From: Crossiella cryophila
GTDB taxonomy: Bacteria; Actinomycetota; Actinomycetes; Mycobacteriales; Pseudonocardiaceae
Length of the DNA: 64,000 nt
Direction of reading: 5' to 3'
Assembly: GCF_014204915.1 (NCBI RefSeq)
Contig: NZ_JACHMH010000001.1
Span: 9,213,501 to 9,277,500, forward strand
Shown: in pieces, positions 44,868-53,374 of the stretch
Layout: every line of letters starts with the position of its first letter
How positions within the stretch are numbered: the stretch's first letter is position 1
The notes under the pieces: generated by a model
What the model saw: the letters and a program-made list of their open reading frames with translations, nothing else
Database searches by the model: none
Told to the model about the DNA's origin: nothing
Position numbers and translations under genes: made by a program

Positions 44868-46151
44868 TCAGTCCCGGGCCATCCGGGGCCTGGTCACATC
44901 GGCCCGTTGTGGTGCGGCGCCGAGCAGTGAGGCGGGCTTGATGGCCGCGCCACCGAACTTGGCCCGTGCGGCGTCGGCGGCCTGGTCCGCCTCCCGCCAG
45001 CCACGTTCCGGTTCGTCGAAGGTCAGCTGGTCGCCCGCGCCGCCGTGGTCGTCGAGCTGTTCCACCCGCACCCCGATCAGTCGCACCGGGCCGGGCGGGG
45101 TCTGCTCGTCCAGCAACTGGCAGGCCAGCCGGTAGATCTCCTGGGTGACGTCGGTGGGCAGCGGCAGCGTGCGGGAGCGGGTGATCGTGCTGAAGTCGGC
45201 GAACCGCACCTTGATCGACACGGTCCGCCCGCGCAGTCCGCGGCCACGCAGCGAGCCCGCGGTGCGCTCGGAGAGCCGCAGCAGTTCCCGGCGCAGCACC
45301 GCGCGGTCGTGGTGGTCGGTCTCGAAGGTCTCCTCCGCGCCGATCGACTTCTCCGGCGTCTCGGGCACCACGGTCCGCGGGTCGTGCCCGTTGGCCAGGC
45401 TGTGCAGGTGCTCCGCCTGGGCGTTGCCGACGATACGCCGCAGCCGGGGCAGCGGCAGTTCCGCCAGCTCGGCCACGGTGTGCAGACCGCGGTCGACCAG
45501 GCGTTCCTCGGTGCGCTTGCCCACGCCCCACAGCGCGCCCACCGGCAGCGGGCGCAGAAACGGCAGCACCTCGGTCCTTGGCACGACCAGCATGCCGTCG
45601 GGTTTGCACAGGCCGGAGGCGAGCTTGGCCACGAACTTGGTCGAGCCGACACCGACCGAGCAGGTCATGCCGTGTTCGGCCTCGACCCTGGCCCTGATCT
45701 CCTGGCCGATCCGTCCCGGCGTCATCCGCAGCCTGCGCAGCGCGCCGCGCACATCCAGGAAGGCTTCGTCCAGGCTCAGCGGCTCCACCAGCGGGGTGAA
45801 GTCGCGGAAGATCGCCATCACCCCGGCCGAGACCGCCGTGTACAGCGCGAAGTCGGGCGGGATGAACACCGCCTTCGGGCACAGCGCCCTGGCCCGGTTG
45901 GTCGGCATCGCCGAACGGACGCCGAAGGTGCGGGCCAGGTAGTTGGCCGAGGACACCACACCGCGGTTGCCGGTGCCGCCGACCACGACCGGCAGGTCCT
46001 TCAGCTCGGGGCGTTCCCTGATCTCCGCCGAGGCGTAGAAGGCGTCCATGTCCACGTGCAGGATCGGACAGCCGGTGTCGTCCGGCCAGACGCCGTCGCG
46101 CGCCCGGTACCGGTCGACCAGCCCACGCGGCAGGTCACCGCTGCGGCCCAC
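44868..46151 (-). CDS. dinB: DNA polymerase IV (Y-family)
   Basis: A 427-residue translesion polymerase. Catalytic carboxylates lie in ILHVDMDAFYASAE (Asp about 34 and 36) and in LSLDEAFLDVRG (Asp/Glu about 126-127). Thumb and HhH motifs are TCSVGVGSTKFVAKLAS and LWGVGKRTEERLVDRGLHTV. The little-finger domain follows. The ATP/steric-gate region YLARTFGVRSAMPTNRARAL is intact, so it should be active. GTG 46151 has GGAGG eight bases upstream. A perfect SOS box 33 bp upstream puts it under LexA, which is worth noting because some actinobacterial dinB genes are not SOS-regulated. The C-terminal tail lacks an obvious beta-clamp peptide beyond QLTF (DQLTFDEPERG), which fits a QLxLF-like clamp motif. 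Confidence 0.94.
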   Translation of the reverse strand: MGRSGDLPRGLVDRYRARDGVWPDDTGCPILHVDMDAFYASAEIRERPELKDLPVVVGGTGNRGVVSSANYLARTFGVRSAMPTNRARALCPKAVFIPPDFALYTAVSAGVMAIFRDFTPLVEPLSLDEAFLDVRGALRRLRMTPGRIGQEIRARVEAEHGMTCSVGVGSTKFVAKLASGLCKPDGMLVVPRTEVLPFLRPLPVGALWGVGKRTEERLVDRGLHTVAELAELPLPRLRRIVGNAQAEHLHSLANGHDPRTVVPETPEKSIGAEETFETDHHDRAVLRRELLRLSERTAGSLRGRGLRGRTVSIKVRFADFSTITRSRTLPLPTDVTQEIYRLACQLLDEQTPPGPVRLIGVRVEQLDDHGGAGDQLTFDEPERGWREADQAADAARAKFGGAAIKPASLLGAAPQRADVTRPRMARD

Positions 46152-46466
46152 CCGGCACCTCCACCCCAGCTCCGAGACACGGCTCGAACGAGCGTTCGAG
46201 CCGGGAGGCTGGTGAAGTTTCCCCGAATCGGGGTAATCACACCAGTCAGATTACCCGATCACCCTGTTCTCGCAGGCCAGCCCGGCGCCAGGCTATGCGC
46301 AAGTTCACTGAACAACAACGTCGCGCGGTCGAGCGGCTTCGTGGCGGCCAACCTTCGGTCCGCCTGCACTTGCTGAGCAGCTAGGTACCGGCTTCACCCG
46401 CCGACGGCGGCATTTCCCGACTCCGACCGCGCTGCGCGATCCACGACGAGCCGCCGCAGTGCTCGG
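46152..46466. other. Intergenic region between dinB and the HerA operon, 315 bp
   Basis: It holds the dinB promoter with its SOS box (46184-46199). It also has an imperfect inverted repeat, ATCGGGGTAAT (46227-46237) and ATTACCCGAT (46251-46260), 12-13 bp apart, of unknown purpose. The minus-strand HerA operon ends at 46467. No gene is seen. Confidence 0.55.
46184..46199. promoter_or_regulatory. SOS (LexA) box of dinB
   Basis: TCGAACGAGCGTTCGA is a perfect TCGAAC-N4-GTTCGA site, extended to an 18-bp palindrome by a C and a G outside. It lies 33 bp upstream of the dinB GTG. Confidence 0.92.
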
Positions 46467-49400
46467 TCACTCCGCCCCGTCACGGCGGGCTCGGGTCAGC
46501 ACCTCCTCCTCGGTGAGTGCGCTCGGCGGGTGGTGGGTCAGGCACATGGGGACCTTGAGCTTGGTGAACGTGGTGCCCTCGGAAGCGCCATAGAAACTGC
46601 CCGCGGCCAACCGGGAGATGTCGTCGACCCGGCCGTTCTTGGCACTGGCGAGGTCCTTCGCGGCCTGGATCTGAGTTGGGGCATTGAGATGACCGAAGAA
46701 CTGGGTGGTCACGTTGCCAGTGACGAGATTGTGCAGCGCCTTCGGAGCCTGTGTCGCATAGATCAGACCAAGGCCGTACTTCCGAGCCTGGGAGGCCAGC
46801 TTCAGGGTGCTTTCGGTCGATGCCGTTGCCGTGCGGGCAGGGGCGAAGGTCTGAGCCTCGTCCAGCACCAGGAGGCCGCCCAGCGGGGTGTTCGTCGCCG
46901 GATTGCGCCGGACCCAGGAGAACAGGGCCAGCTGTAGCTGGTTGACGAAAGTCTGGCGCTGGTCGTCGTTGGGCAGGCCGATGCAGCTGATCACCGACAC
47001 TCGCACCCTTTTGCCGGGAGCGGGGGTGAGCAGGACCCCGGGGTCCAGGCGTTCGCCCGCACCGCCGAAGACTGGGTCGTTGATCATCTCGGCGTGCAGG
47101 CCGTCGGCGATGTCCGCGGCCAGCTTGGGGGCGTTCCGGATGGTGCTCACGCCTTCGGGGAGGTCGTCGAGCAGCTTGACGAACCCCTGCAGATCGTCGC
47201 CGCCCCGACGGGCGAAGTGAGTGAGGGCTTCAGTCAGGACCGCGGTGCCCGTGGCGAGTCGCCGCCTGGTCAGTCCTGTTCTGGGCAGCAGGCCCGCCAC
47301 CGCCGCGTCGATGGCGGTTCTGAACTCGTCCGCGTCATCCAGCACACCCGTGAAGTCAGGAAGAGGGTTGAGTGTGAGCGGTCTGCCTGCCTCACGGCGG
47401 GGGGTCCAGATCACCACGTCGGTGTTGGCGAGATAGTTCTTGGCACGGTCGGCGTCGCCCTCGCCCCACCCCGGAGGCGGGGTGGGCCAGGCGTCGCCGA
47501 GTCGGGCCAAGTCGTTGTTGGTATCGATGAGGATCGAGGACACACCGTGCAGCGCGGCTTCCTCGACTATGCGGCGGAGCAGCACGGTCTTGCCCGATCC
47601 GCTGCCCGCGAACAGGGCCGTGTGTTTACGCAGGGTCGACAGCGGTACGGCGAACAGACCGCCGTGGAGCACGTCCGTGCCTAACGAGATGGCCGGTTCG
47701 GCGCCCGTGGGATCAGGGATCGTGGCGATTCGAGGCCCTGGGGCGGGAAAGGATGTCGGTGGGACCGGGCCGGACAAGCTCGCCGGAGGTTGGGCTGGCA
47801 CCAAAGGTGCCGTCGCAGGCGGGGTTGCAGGGAGGACGTGGCTCAGCAGGTGCGATCGGCTTGCTGGTAGTCGGGCGGCCAGCCAGTGCTGGAAGCCGGG
47901 CGGCGCGGTGGTGAGCATGTTCTCCAGCGCGGAGAAGGTGCGGAGATCGTCCTCCGACAACGGCACCGCCAGGCCACCTGCTGCGGTGAAGGCGGCTCGT
48001 GCGGCGGCGGTGGCCGGTCCGGTGGAGAAGGCGGTGTTGCGCAACACCACGAGGTGCCGCTTCTCCGCGCCCGCGTGCAGGCCGGCCTCCAGACAAGCCG
48101 ACTTCAGCCGGGTCAGCACCGCGGTGGGCTGGGTGTGCGCGATAGCCCGGAAACCCCAGTGCACCTCGTCCTCCCGGGCCTCATCGAGAGTACGGCGCAA
48201 CCGAGCGTGCAGCGCCGGTTTGAGACCGGGCGGCGGGTCGATCGTGAGGTCGTGCGCGGCACCGCCTCGCTCCAGCACGTAGCAGCGCAGTGCTGCGCCC
48301 AGCAAGGCGGGCATGCGTTCGTCCTCTTTCCGGTGGTCCAGTGGAAGGAGGACATTCGCCTCGGTGCGCAGGCGGTCGAACAACTCATCCAGTGCCATCA
48401 AGTCAGCCGGAGCGGCGGTCGGCTGCGGGGTGATCTCGTGGCCGGTTACGCCGAAGCTGGTCAGTTCACGTACCTCGCCGTCGGCAAGGCAGGACACCAC
48501 GTGCTCGTCCACCCGTTGCAGCAGGCGCCTGGGCGTGTAGTGGATCACCTCCGAGTCCTCGAAGGCAGACGGCAAGACCGGCCACGTCGGGTACGGCGGA
48601 GAGAAGCCGATCTCGCCGTAGAGGCTGCCCAAGTGGCTGGCCACGATCGCCTCGGCCACCGCGCTGCTGGGCATGGCGGTGCGCAGTTCGAGGACCCGGA
48701 ACCGGTCGGCCGCGGAACTGACGGCGCGTTCCTTAATCAACTCCCACGAGCTGCCGATGCACGCCACCACCAGGATGGTGCGCCGGGTCTCCTCCCGGAT
48801 CCGCATCAGGCCGTCGGCAAGGCGATCGGCCAGCAGGTCCCTGCTCCGTTCCTCAGTCGACTGGGTGATCACGGTGTCGATCTGGTCCACCGCCATCACC
48901 ACCGGTCCGGTCAGCGCGAACAGCCGGGAGAGGTCACTGAGGATGAGCTGCGGAGACCGGTTCGGGGAGCGGAAACCCCATTTCTTGCGATCAGCCTCGT
49001 CGACACCGGCCTCCAGTGCGAGGAAGGCATGCCCGATGTCACTGTCCTGCCCCTTCGCCCGGTACAGGACGAGGGCGCGGAGCGTGTCCTGGCATTCGCC
49101 GGCCACCTGCGGATCCAGCGCACGCAGCCGCCCCACGAAATCGTCGACACACTGCCGGGTCAAGGGCATGATCCCGCGCAACCGCACGGTCAGTTCGTCG
49201 GTGCAGCCAGCGCGCTTGCCCAGCGCGGCCAGCATGGTGCCGAGCTGGTCGACGTCCTGACCGAGCAGCCCGCTGACCACCCCGTGCACCGCGCCCGCCC
49301 AGAAGGACTGCCCGTCCAACAGCTTCAGCAGGAAGAACGAACCGCCCTCCTGCTGCACCCGCTGTCGCAGCCAGCCGAGCATATGAGTTTTGCCGACTCC

Positions 49401-49598
49401 CCGGTCCCCACTCAGCACGATGCCCATGGGACTGGCCTGCGGGCTGCGCCCAGCCGAGACCACCGCGTGCGTGATGGCCTCCGCCGCCCGCGGGTGCAGA
49501 CCATCGACGTGGTGCTGCTGCGGGTTCCAGATGTCGTCCGGGGCGACTGCCCAGCTGAACTGGACTGACGACAGTGCGAAGCGCTGGTCCTCGTTCAC
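46467..49598 (-). CDS. Dual-ATPase protein: N-terminal AAA/STAND-like domain fused to HerA-type ATPase
   Basis: A 1043-residue protein with two P-loop modules. The first, about residues 30-330, has Walker A VLSGDRGVGKTHMLGWLRQR (about 62-80) and Walker B GPVVMAVDQIDTVITQSTEE (about 230). The second, about residues 630-1020, is a HerA/FtsK-type motor: TALFAGSGSGKTVLLRRIVE (about 665), Walker B LGGLLVLDEAQTFAPARTAT (about 905), and the arginine-finger-like region QARKYGLGLIYATQAPKALH. The middle is helical and unassigned. HerA motors work on DNA with partner nucleases. Here it is the last gene of a four-gene operon starting with a DUF4365-type nuclease. GTG 49598 overlaps the upstream stop (GTGA). 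The fusion and operon suggest a DNA-targeting defence complex (inference). Confidence 0.88.
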   Translation of the reverse strand: MNEDQRFALSSVQFSWAVAPDDIWNPQQHHVDGLHPRAAEAITHAVVSAGRSPQASPMGIVLSGDRGVGKTHMLGWLRQRVQQEGGSFFLLKLLDGQSFWAGAVHGVVSGLLGQDVDQLGTMLAALGKRAGCTDELTVRLRGIMPLTRQCVDDFVGRLRALDPQVAGECQDTLRALVLYRAKGQDSDIGHAFLALEAGVDEADRKKWGFRSPNRSPQLILSDLSRLFALTGPVVMAVDQIDTVITQSTEERSRDLLADRLADGLMRIREETRRTILVVACIGSSWELIKERAVSSAADRFRVLELRTAMPSSAVAEAIVASHLGSLYGEIGFSPPYPTWPVLPSAFEDSEVIHYTPRRLLQRVDEHVVSCLADGEVRELTSFGVTGHEITPQPTAAPADLMALDELFDRLRTEANVLLPLDHRKEDERMPALLGAALRCYVLERGGAAHDLTIDPPPGLKPALHARLRRTLDEAREDEVHWGFRAIAHTQPTAVLTRLKSACLEAGLHAGAEKRHLVVLRNTAFSTGPATAAARAAFTAAGGLAVPLSEDDLRTFSALENMLTTAPPGFQHWLAARLPASRSHLLSHVLPATPPATAPLVPAQPPASLSGPVPPTSFPAPGPRIATIPDPTGAEPAISLGTDVLHGGLFAVPLSTLRKHTALFAGSGSGKTVLLRRIVEEAALHGVSSILIDTNNDLARLGDAWPTPPPGWGEGDADRAKNYLANTDVVIWTPRREAGRPLTLNPLPDFTGVLDDADEFRTAIDAAVAGLLPRTGLTRRRLATGTAVLTEALTHFARRGGDDLQGFVKLLDDLPEGVSTIRNAPKLAADIADGLHAEMINDPVFGGAGERLDPGVLLTPAPGKRVRVSVISCIGLPNDDQRQTFVNQLQLALFSWVRRNPATNTPLGGLLVLDEAQTFAPARTATASTESTLKLASQARKYGLGLIYATQAPKALHNLVTGNVTTQFFGHLNAPTQIQAAKDLASAKNGRVDDISRLAAGSFYGASEGTTFTKLKVPMCLTHHPPSALTEEEVLTRARRDGAE

Positions 49599-50209
49599 CG
49601 TGAGGCCTCGATGAGCAAGAGGTGCCGGGGTGTGCCGCCCAGGACGACCGCGGCGGTCCGGTCCTGCTCAGTCAGCGTCTTCTGGTCGGTCTCGGCCCGC
49701 ACATGCACCCCTTCGCGGCAAGCCATCGCCTCCAGCGCGCGATCGACCTCGTCTCTGGGTACGCCGTCCAACCGCTCGCGCAGGACAGCGAGCCGGATCG
49801 TGCCGCCGCGCCTGCTCGTCAGTTGCTCGTAGGCCGCGACCACCTGACCCTCCACGTCCGGGGCGAAGAGGTCGGCGACCACCTCGCCGGTTTCATCGAG
49901 ACGCCGGCGCAGCCCAGCCAGGACCGCGTACAGCGCGCCTCCGAGATAGCCCGCTCGGGCGGGCCGGGCTTCGGCGAACTCGGCGGCGCAGCGCACCGCG
50001 CCACGATCGGTGAGCTCGTGTACGAGCGCACGGCCCACCTTCGTGCTGGTGACCAGACCGAGTTCGTTGAGGCGCCTGCGGCAGGCCCCGTCGAGGGTGA
50101 ACCCCGCCACCGCGTGCAACTCCGCGTTGGTGAGCTCGCGCGCCGCCGCCATCAAGGCGAGCAGCGCGGCGCGCTCACGCAGGGTCAACTGGTCCTCCGG
50201 CATTCCCAT
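49595..50209 (-). CDS. Unknown protein, possible winged-helix, in the HerA operon
   Basis: A 204-residue protein. Residues about 8-75 (LTLRERAALLALMAAARELT, then LHAVAGFTLDGACRRRLNEL and VHELTDRGAVRCA) look like a winged helix-turn-helix. The rest is helical and acidic, with a Leu-rich segment (LYAVLAGLRRRLDETGEVVA). I do not recognise a named family. It overlaps the preceding gene by 35 bp and the HerA gene by four (GTGA). ATG 50209 or ATG 50203 (with GAGG upstream) may be the start. It may be an adaptor or DNA-binding subunit of the complex encoded by the operon. Confidence 0.8.
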   Translation of the reverse strand: MGMPEDQLTLRERAALLALMAAARELTNAELHAVAGFTLDGACRRRLNELGLVTSTKVGRALVHELTDRGAVRCAAEFAEARPARAGYLGGALYAVLAGLRRRLDETGEVVADLFAPDVEGQVVAAYEQLTSRRGGTIRLAVLRERLDGVPRDEVDRALEAMACREGVHVRAETDQKTLTEQDRTAAVVLGGTPRHLLLIEASR

Positions 50210-51227
50210 CCTCGTTCCTGTTGTGACCGGTCACGGTGAATCCATCCGCCCGTGTAGTGAGGCCGAGCCGGTTGCCACGACCGGTCGCGACGCCCTCGGC
50301 GCGCACAGACAGGTGACGCCGGTGGGCTTCCAGTGCCGACTCGTAGGCCGATGCGCTGTCCAGTCGCACCTTGACCGTGCGCTGCTCACCGGTGGGGAGG
50401 CCGTCGACGATGAGCGCGCCGCGCACGAGGATGCGCCACCGGTCGCCGTCGGGGTCATCGGAGAGGCCGGTGACCAGCCCCTCGACCACGGCCGATGCCT
50501 TGGCTGTGCTCCGGCGTGCTCGCCTGTTCGCTCCCCGTGTTCCCACGCCAACGCCGTTGGCGAACTCAACCGTCACCGCACCCTCGCTCATGGGCGCCAG
50601 CCGGGACCAGCGGAAGCCGAGCAGGAATGGCGTTCTCCGGCCCGGTCCGGCCAGACCGGTGAGCGCGGACAGCACCTCGGCGCCTACATCCGGCGTTGCG
50701 TCCTGCCGGTGCACGGCGTGCAGTACCGCCGTCGAGCTGTGCAGGACCCGCAGGGCGGTTCGGCGGCCAGGGGAGGTGTCTTCCGCCGCGGGCAGCACGA
50801 CATCGACACCGAATGGCTCCTCGGGCAACTCCAGCACCGTGCGCTCCAGCAGCGCGGCGGCGGTTGGGGCGCCCAGGACTTCGCGGGCACAGGTCGCCAC
50901 CAGGTCGCGCACGGCGCCAACGGCCTGTACGCCGGCGGACAGGGCGATCCCGGTGGCGGCCTCGGGCATGCGGTAGGAAACGACGTCAACGGCAGGCCGT
51001 GCGATGTCCCTGGTGACGGCCTGCGGTGAGCGGCCCTCGGCCTCAGCGACGCACAGCAACAACTCGTGCAGGCGCAAGGGCACGTCCAGCAGATCGTCGC
51101 CGGGCGGCACCAGGACGTCGAACTCCCGCAGGGTCCACACCGCGCCACCCCGCCAGTGCCCGGTGCGGGACCAGCCCTGGGCACGGAGATAGTCCGCGAC
51201 CTCACGGACTCCTGGGGAACGCCTCAT
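50175..51227 (-). CDS. Unknown protein in the HerA operon
   Basis: A 350-residue protein. The N-terminus (VREVADYLRAQGWSRTGHWR, then GAVWTLREFDVLVPPGDDLL) recalls small DNA-interaction modules. The C-terminal ~100 residues are beta-rich (RWRILVRGALIVDG, RTVKVRLDSASAYESALEAH, LSVRAEGVATG), which could be an OB-like or barrel fold. I cannot name a family. It starts with ATG overlapping the DUF4365 stop (ATGA) and overlaps the next gene by 35 bp, so all four products are made in a coupled way. It is probably a structural subunit of the same complex. Confidence 0.82.
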   Translation of the reverse strand: MRRSPGVREVADYLRAQGWSRTGHWRGGAVWTLREFDVLVPPGDDLLDVPLRLHELLLCVAEAEGRSPQAVTRDIARPAVDVVSYRMPEAATGIALSAGVQAVGAVRDLVATCAREVLGAPTAAALLERTVLELPEEPFGVDVVLPAAEDTSPGRRTALRVLHSSTAVLHAVHRQDATPDVGAEVLSALTGLAGPGRRTPFLLGFRWSRLAPMSEGAVTVEFANGVGVGTRGANRRARRSTAKASAVVEGLVTGLSDDPDGDRWRILVRGALIVDGLPTGEQRTVKVRLDSASAYESALEAHRRHLSVRAEGVATGRGNRLGLTTRADGFTVTGHNRNEDGNAGGPVDPA

Positions 51228-51724
51228 ACCCGCTCGCCGGAGACCAGCATCCGCAGGCTCGCGGCCGTCAGCACGTTACTCACCGGAAGCTTCACCCGGA
51301 TGTGGCGGTGCCGGTCCGGGGACGGCAGCGGGTCGCGGTCGCTGAGCGAGAGGTAGTAGCCGATGTGCCGCAGCAGCAGGCCCGCGGTGCTGAGGTCGGT
51401 GTACTCAGCGGCACTGGGCGGCACGTGCACGACGAAGAGGTAGCGCGGCACGGTGAACCCGATGCCTGCGAGCTTGTTGAACTGCGCGTGGTCCAGGCCG
51501 TCGAAGTTGACCGCGCCGTCCCGCACCTCCAGCCGGGAGATGGTCTTGACCTGTACGTCGATCCGCGGCGAGAACCCTCGTGGCGTGCGGCCCGGCAGCT
51601 TGATGCACAGATCGACGCCGTCGAGGTCCACGTCGTCCTCAGCCCAGCTCAACCCTGCGGCCGAAGCCAGGACCCGGACGTAGTCGGCGCCGAACTTGCC
51701 CTGGTGATTGCGCGAATCGAGCAC
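51224..51724 (-). CDS. DUF4365-type PD-(D/E)xK nuclease-like protein
   Basis: A 166-residue protein. The core DDVDLDGVDLCIKLPGR followed by PRIDVQVKTISRLEV gives the D...QxK arrangement of DUF4365/restriction-endonuclease-like folds. The upstream helix RNHQGKFGADYVRVLASAAG and the downstream LDHAQFNKLAGIGFTVPRYL fit the family. GTG 51724 is chosen because AGGGGGAG precedes it and the family N-terminus starts there; the frame is open further upstream. It is the first gene of the operon leading to the HerA-type motor. Nuclease activity is predicted from the motif only. Confidence 0.8.
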   Translation of the reverse strand: MLDSRNHQGKFGADYVRVLASAAGLSWAEDDVDLDGVDLCIKLPGRTPRGFSPRIDVQVKTISRLEVRDGAVNFDGLDHAQFNKLAGIGFTVPRYLFVVHVPPSAAEYTDLSTAGLLLRHIGYYLSLSDRDPLPSPDRHRHIRVKLPVSNVLTAASLRMLVSGERV

Positions 51725-52212
51725 AGCTCCCCCTCTGAGCTGACAGCGTTCCGTATCGGACCGTGCACACACTGTACTTGAAGAGGTGAGGGGGACGGCC
51801 AGCACGTCACCGTCGACGGATGGTGCTCGTCTAGAACGTGGTGGTGAACATCCTGGTGTGGACGATGGGCATTCCAGATCGGGCAAGGTGGCAGGTGGAC
51901 CGGGGCACCAGCGCGCGGATGCCGAGTCGGTCAACCGCCGAAGTTGGATGTTCGCCTCGCCCTGGCCGAGGTAGCTCGCCTCTGCGCACAGGCAGAACCG
52001 GCTCGGCGCGCGGGCGTTTGGCGCCGATCATGCGTGCCGGCGGTGTCAGGGCTTCGTATTCGGGCGGCCTGTCGACCTTGTGGCACTGGGTATGCGAGAC
52101 CCAACTGCCGCTGCTGGACGGTGAGCGAGCCGACTGCGTTTGACGATGTCTTGCTGCGGAGGATCGCTGCCGCATTGTGGTGGATGTCGAGGAGCATGGG
52201 CGTGTACGCGTG

Positions 52213-52230
52213 AGGTAGCGCGTGTTACCT
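52213..52230. promoter_or_regulatory. Island palindrome, site A, upstream of the Crp gene
   Basis: AGGTAGCGCGTGTTACCT is an 18-bp palindrome with two purine/pyrimidine mismatch pairs. Its complement reads AGGTAACACGCGCTACCT. It lies 215 bp upstream of the Crp ATG and in the shared upstream region of the HerA operon. The AGGTAACRCG half recurs at 56787, 61211 and 63797. Confidence 0.65.
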
Positions 52231-52424
52231 AGGAACGTGTCCCCTGTGACAGGCGGACTTGGACGTTGACCTGTTCACCACGCAGCAGTCCACAATGGAC
52301 GCACTGAATTCGTTGCCGCATAGCCCCACGCCAGGGGACTCGAACACCCGGAGAAGGGTGGTGTACCCCCTGGCGGCTTCCACGTGCGTGGCGGCCGCCG
52401 AGAGGGTCGCACGGTGCGGAAGTC

Positions 52425-52440
52425 CTGGCGTGCCAGGGCA
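52425..52440 (+). repeat. 16-bp leader motif before the Crp start codon
   Basis: CTGGCGTGCCAGGGCA ends four bases before ATGAACG. The identical 16-mer precedes the AAA+ gene start with the same spacing (56624-56639, minus strand). The first 12 bases can fold as CTGGC-GT-GCCAG. It may be a translational or protein-binding control site. Confidence 0.75.
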
Positions 52441-52444
52441 ATCC

Positions 52445-53143
52445 ATGAACGAACGAACACTGGAACCGTTGCTCACCCGATGCCCGATCTTCGCCGAGGC
52501 GCCATCCGGTCCCGCGGTGGAGTTGGCGATGACCTTGCAGCGCAACGTCTACCCGGCAGGCAAACTGGTCTATGCCGAGCGTGACCCGGCGGACCGGATC
52601 TTCATGGTCTTGGCCGGGATCGTCAAGCTGATCCGGAACTCCTGTGATCGGGAACGGCGCATCCTGATGTCGGTGCGCGGACCGGCGGAGATCTTCGGCG
52701 AGGTCGAGGTCTACGAACGGTGCGCCCGCGAAACTGCGGCGGTCGCACACAACCAGTTGACCGTGCTGTCGATGGATGAGAGGGCGTTCCGGCGCTGGAT
52801 ACGCCGCTATCGCGCAGTGGAGGACTCGTTGCTGCGCGACATGGCCCGCCAACTCCGTCGAGCCAACCGGCAACTGACTCACCTGCGCTGCATCGACGTT
52901 GGCAGCCAGCTGGCACACGTCATCGTCGAGGCGTGCTCGAAGTTCGGCACCATCGCCCACCACCTCTGGTCGGTGGACCTGGGCCTGGCCCTGCTGGAAT
53001 GCAACCAGCAGATCGGTGCGAGCAAGGAGACGGTGAACAAGGTGCTCGCCGACTTCGTCGACCGCGGCTGGCTGAGGATCGAAGGGCAGACGCTGTTCGT
53101 GGTGGCGCCGGAGCAGCTCACCCGGCGAACCGAGGACAGCTGA
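52445..53143 (+). CDS. Crp/Fnr family transcriptional regulator
   Basis: A 232-residue regulator. The cNMP-binding-type beta-barrel spans about residues 12-125 (VYPAGKLVYAERDPADRIFM, VLAGIVKLIRNS, GPAEIFGEVEVYERCARETA). The dimerisation helix follows (EDSLLRDMARQLRRANRQLT), then an HTH_Crp domain (IGASKETVNKVLADFVDRGW). The FGEVEVYER loop differs from the RxS of true cAMP binders, so the ligand may be different or absent. No Fnr-type Cys cluster is seen. ATG 52445 starts the family similarity. It sits at the left edge of the VWA/NB-ARC/DnaB-like island and is the best candidate to bind the AGGTAACRCG sites. A terminator hairpin follows. Confidence 0.9.
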   Translation: MNERTLEPLLTRCPIFAEAPSGPAVELAMTLQRNVYPAGKLVYAERDPADRIFMVLAGIVKLIRNSCDRERRILMSVRGPAEIFGEVEVYERCARETAAVAHNQLTVLSMDERAFRRWIRRYRAVEDSLLRDMARQLRRANRQLTHLRCIDVGSQLAHVIVEACSKFGTIAHHLWSVDLGLALLECNQQIGASKETVNKVLADFVDRGWLRIEGQTLFVVAPEQLTRRTEDS

Positions 53144-53174
53144 GGCTGCCGGTGAACAGGACAACACGTCGTTC

Positions 53175-53210
53175 GGTGTTGCCGGACCGTTCATCCGGTC
53201 CGGCAACACC
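53175..53210 (+). terminator. Terminator after the Crp gene
   Basis: GGTGTTGCCGGACC (53175-53188) pairs perfectly with GGTCCGGCAACACC (53197-53210), an 8-base loop, followed by TCCCTTTC. It is 32 bp past the Crp stop. Confidence 0.8.
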
Positions 53211-53299
53211 TCCCTTTCGCCGACTTGGTGCCTGGCGGTCCGGTCGCGCGGGTCGCCCGGTCAGGGGCAGGTGTGCTGAACCTGGTTGGTGGGGAGGGT

Positions 53300-53336
53300 G
53301 GTGTTGCCGAACCAGTAGGTCTGGCTCGGCAACACC
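53300..53336 (-). terminator. Terminator downstream of the VWA gene
   Basis: GGTGTTGCCGA-A-CCAG (53300-53315) pairs with CTGG-C-TCGGCAACACC (53321-53336) with one mismatch, 38 bp past the VWA stop on the minus strand. Its outer arm GGTGTTGCCG is identical to that of the Crp terminator 125 bp away, so the two may be related by duplication. Confidence 0.7.
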
Positions 53337-53374
53337 GGTATGCACATCAGCTCAACGCGTACCTCCAACTCCTG

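Larger units (their letters stand above)
51725..52444. other. Divergent intergenic region between the HerA operon and the Crp gene, 720 bp
   Basis: It contains the palindrome at 52213-52230. Two overlapping + strand frames (51838-52143 and 51944-52213) have mediocre third-position GC and no motif, so I leave them uncalled; a small gene cannot be excluded. The Crp frame is open back to 52259, but without an SD. Promoters for both sides must lie here. Confidence 0.5.

Noticed and set aside
45045-46376. 443-codon plus-strand frame opposite dinB
   Set aside because: Antisense shadow; the dinB frame has all Y-family motifs.
51838-52213. Two overlapping small plus-strand frames upstream of the Crp gene
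   Set aside because: Ambiguous composition, no SD and no homology recognised; they overlap the probable promoter region.
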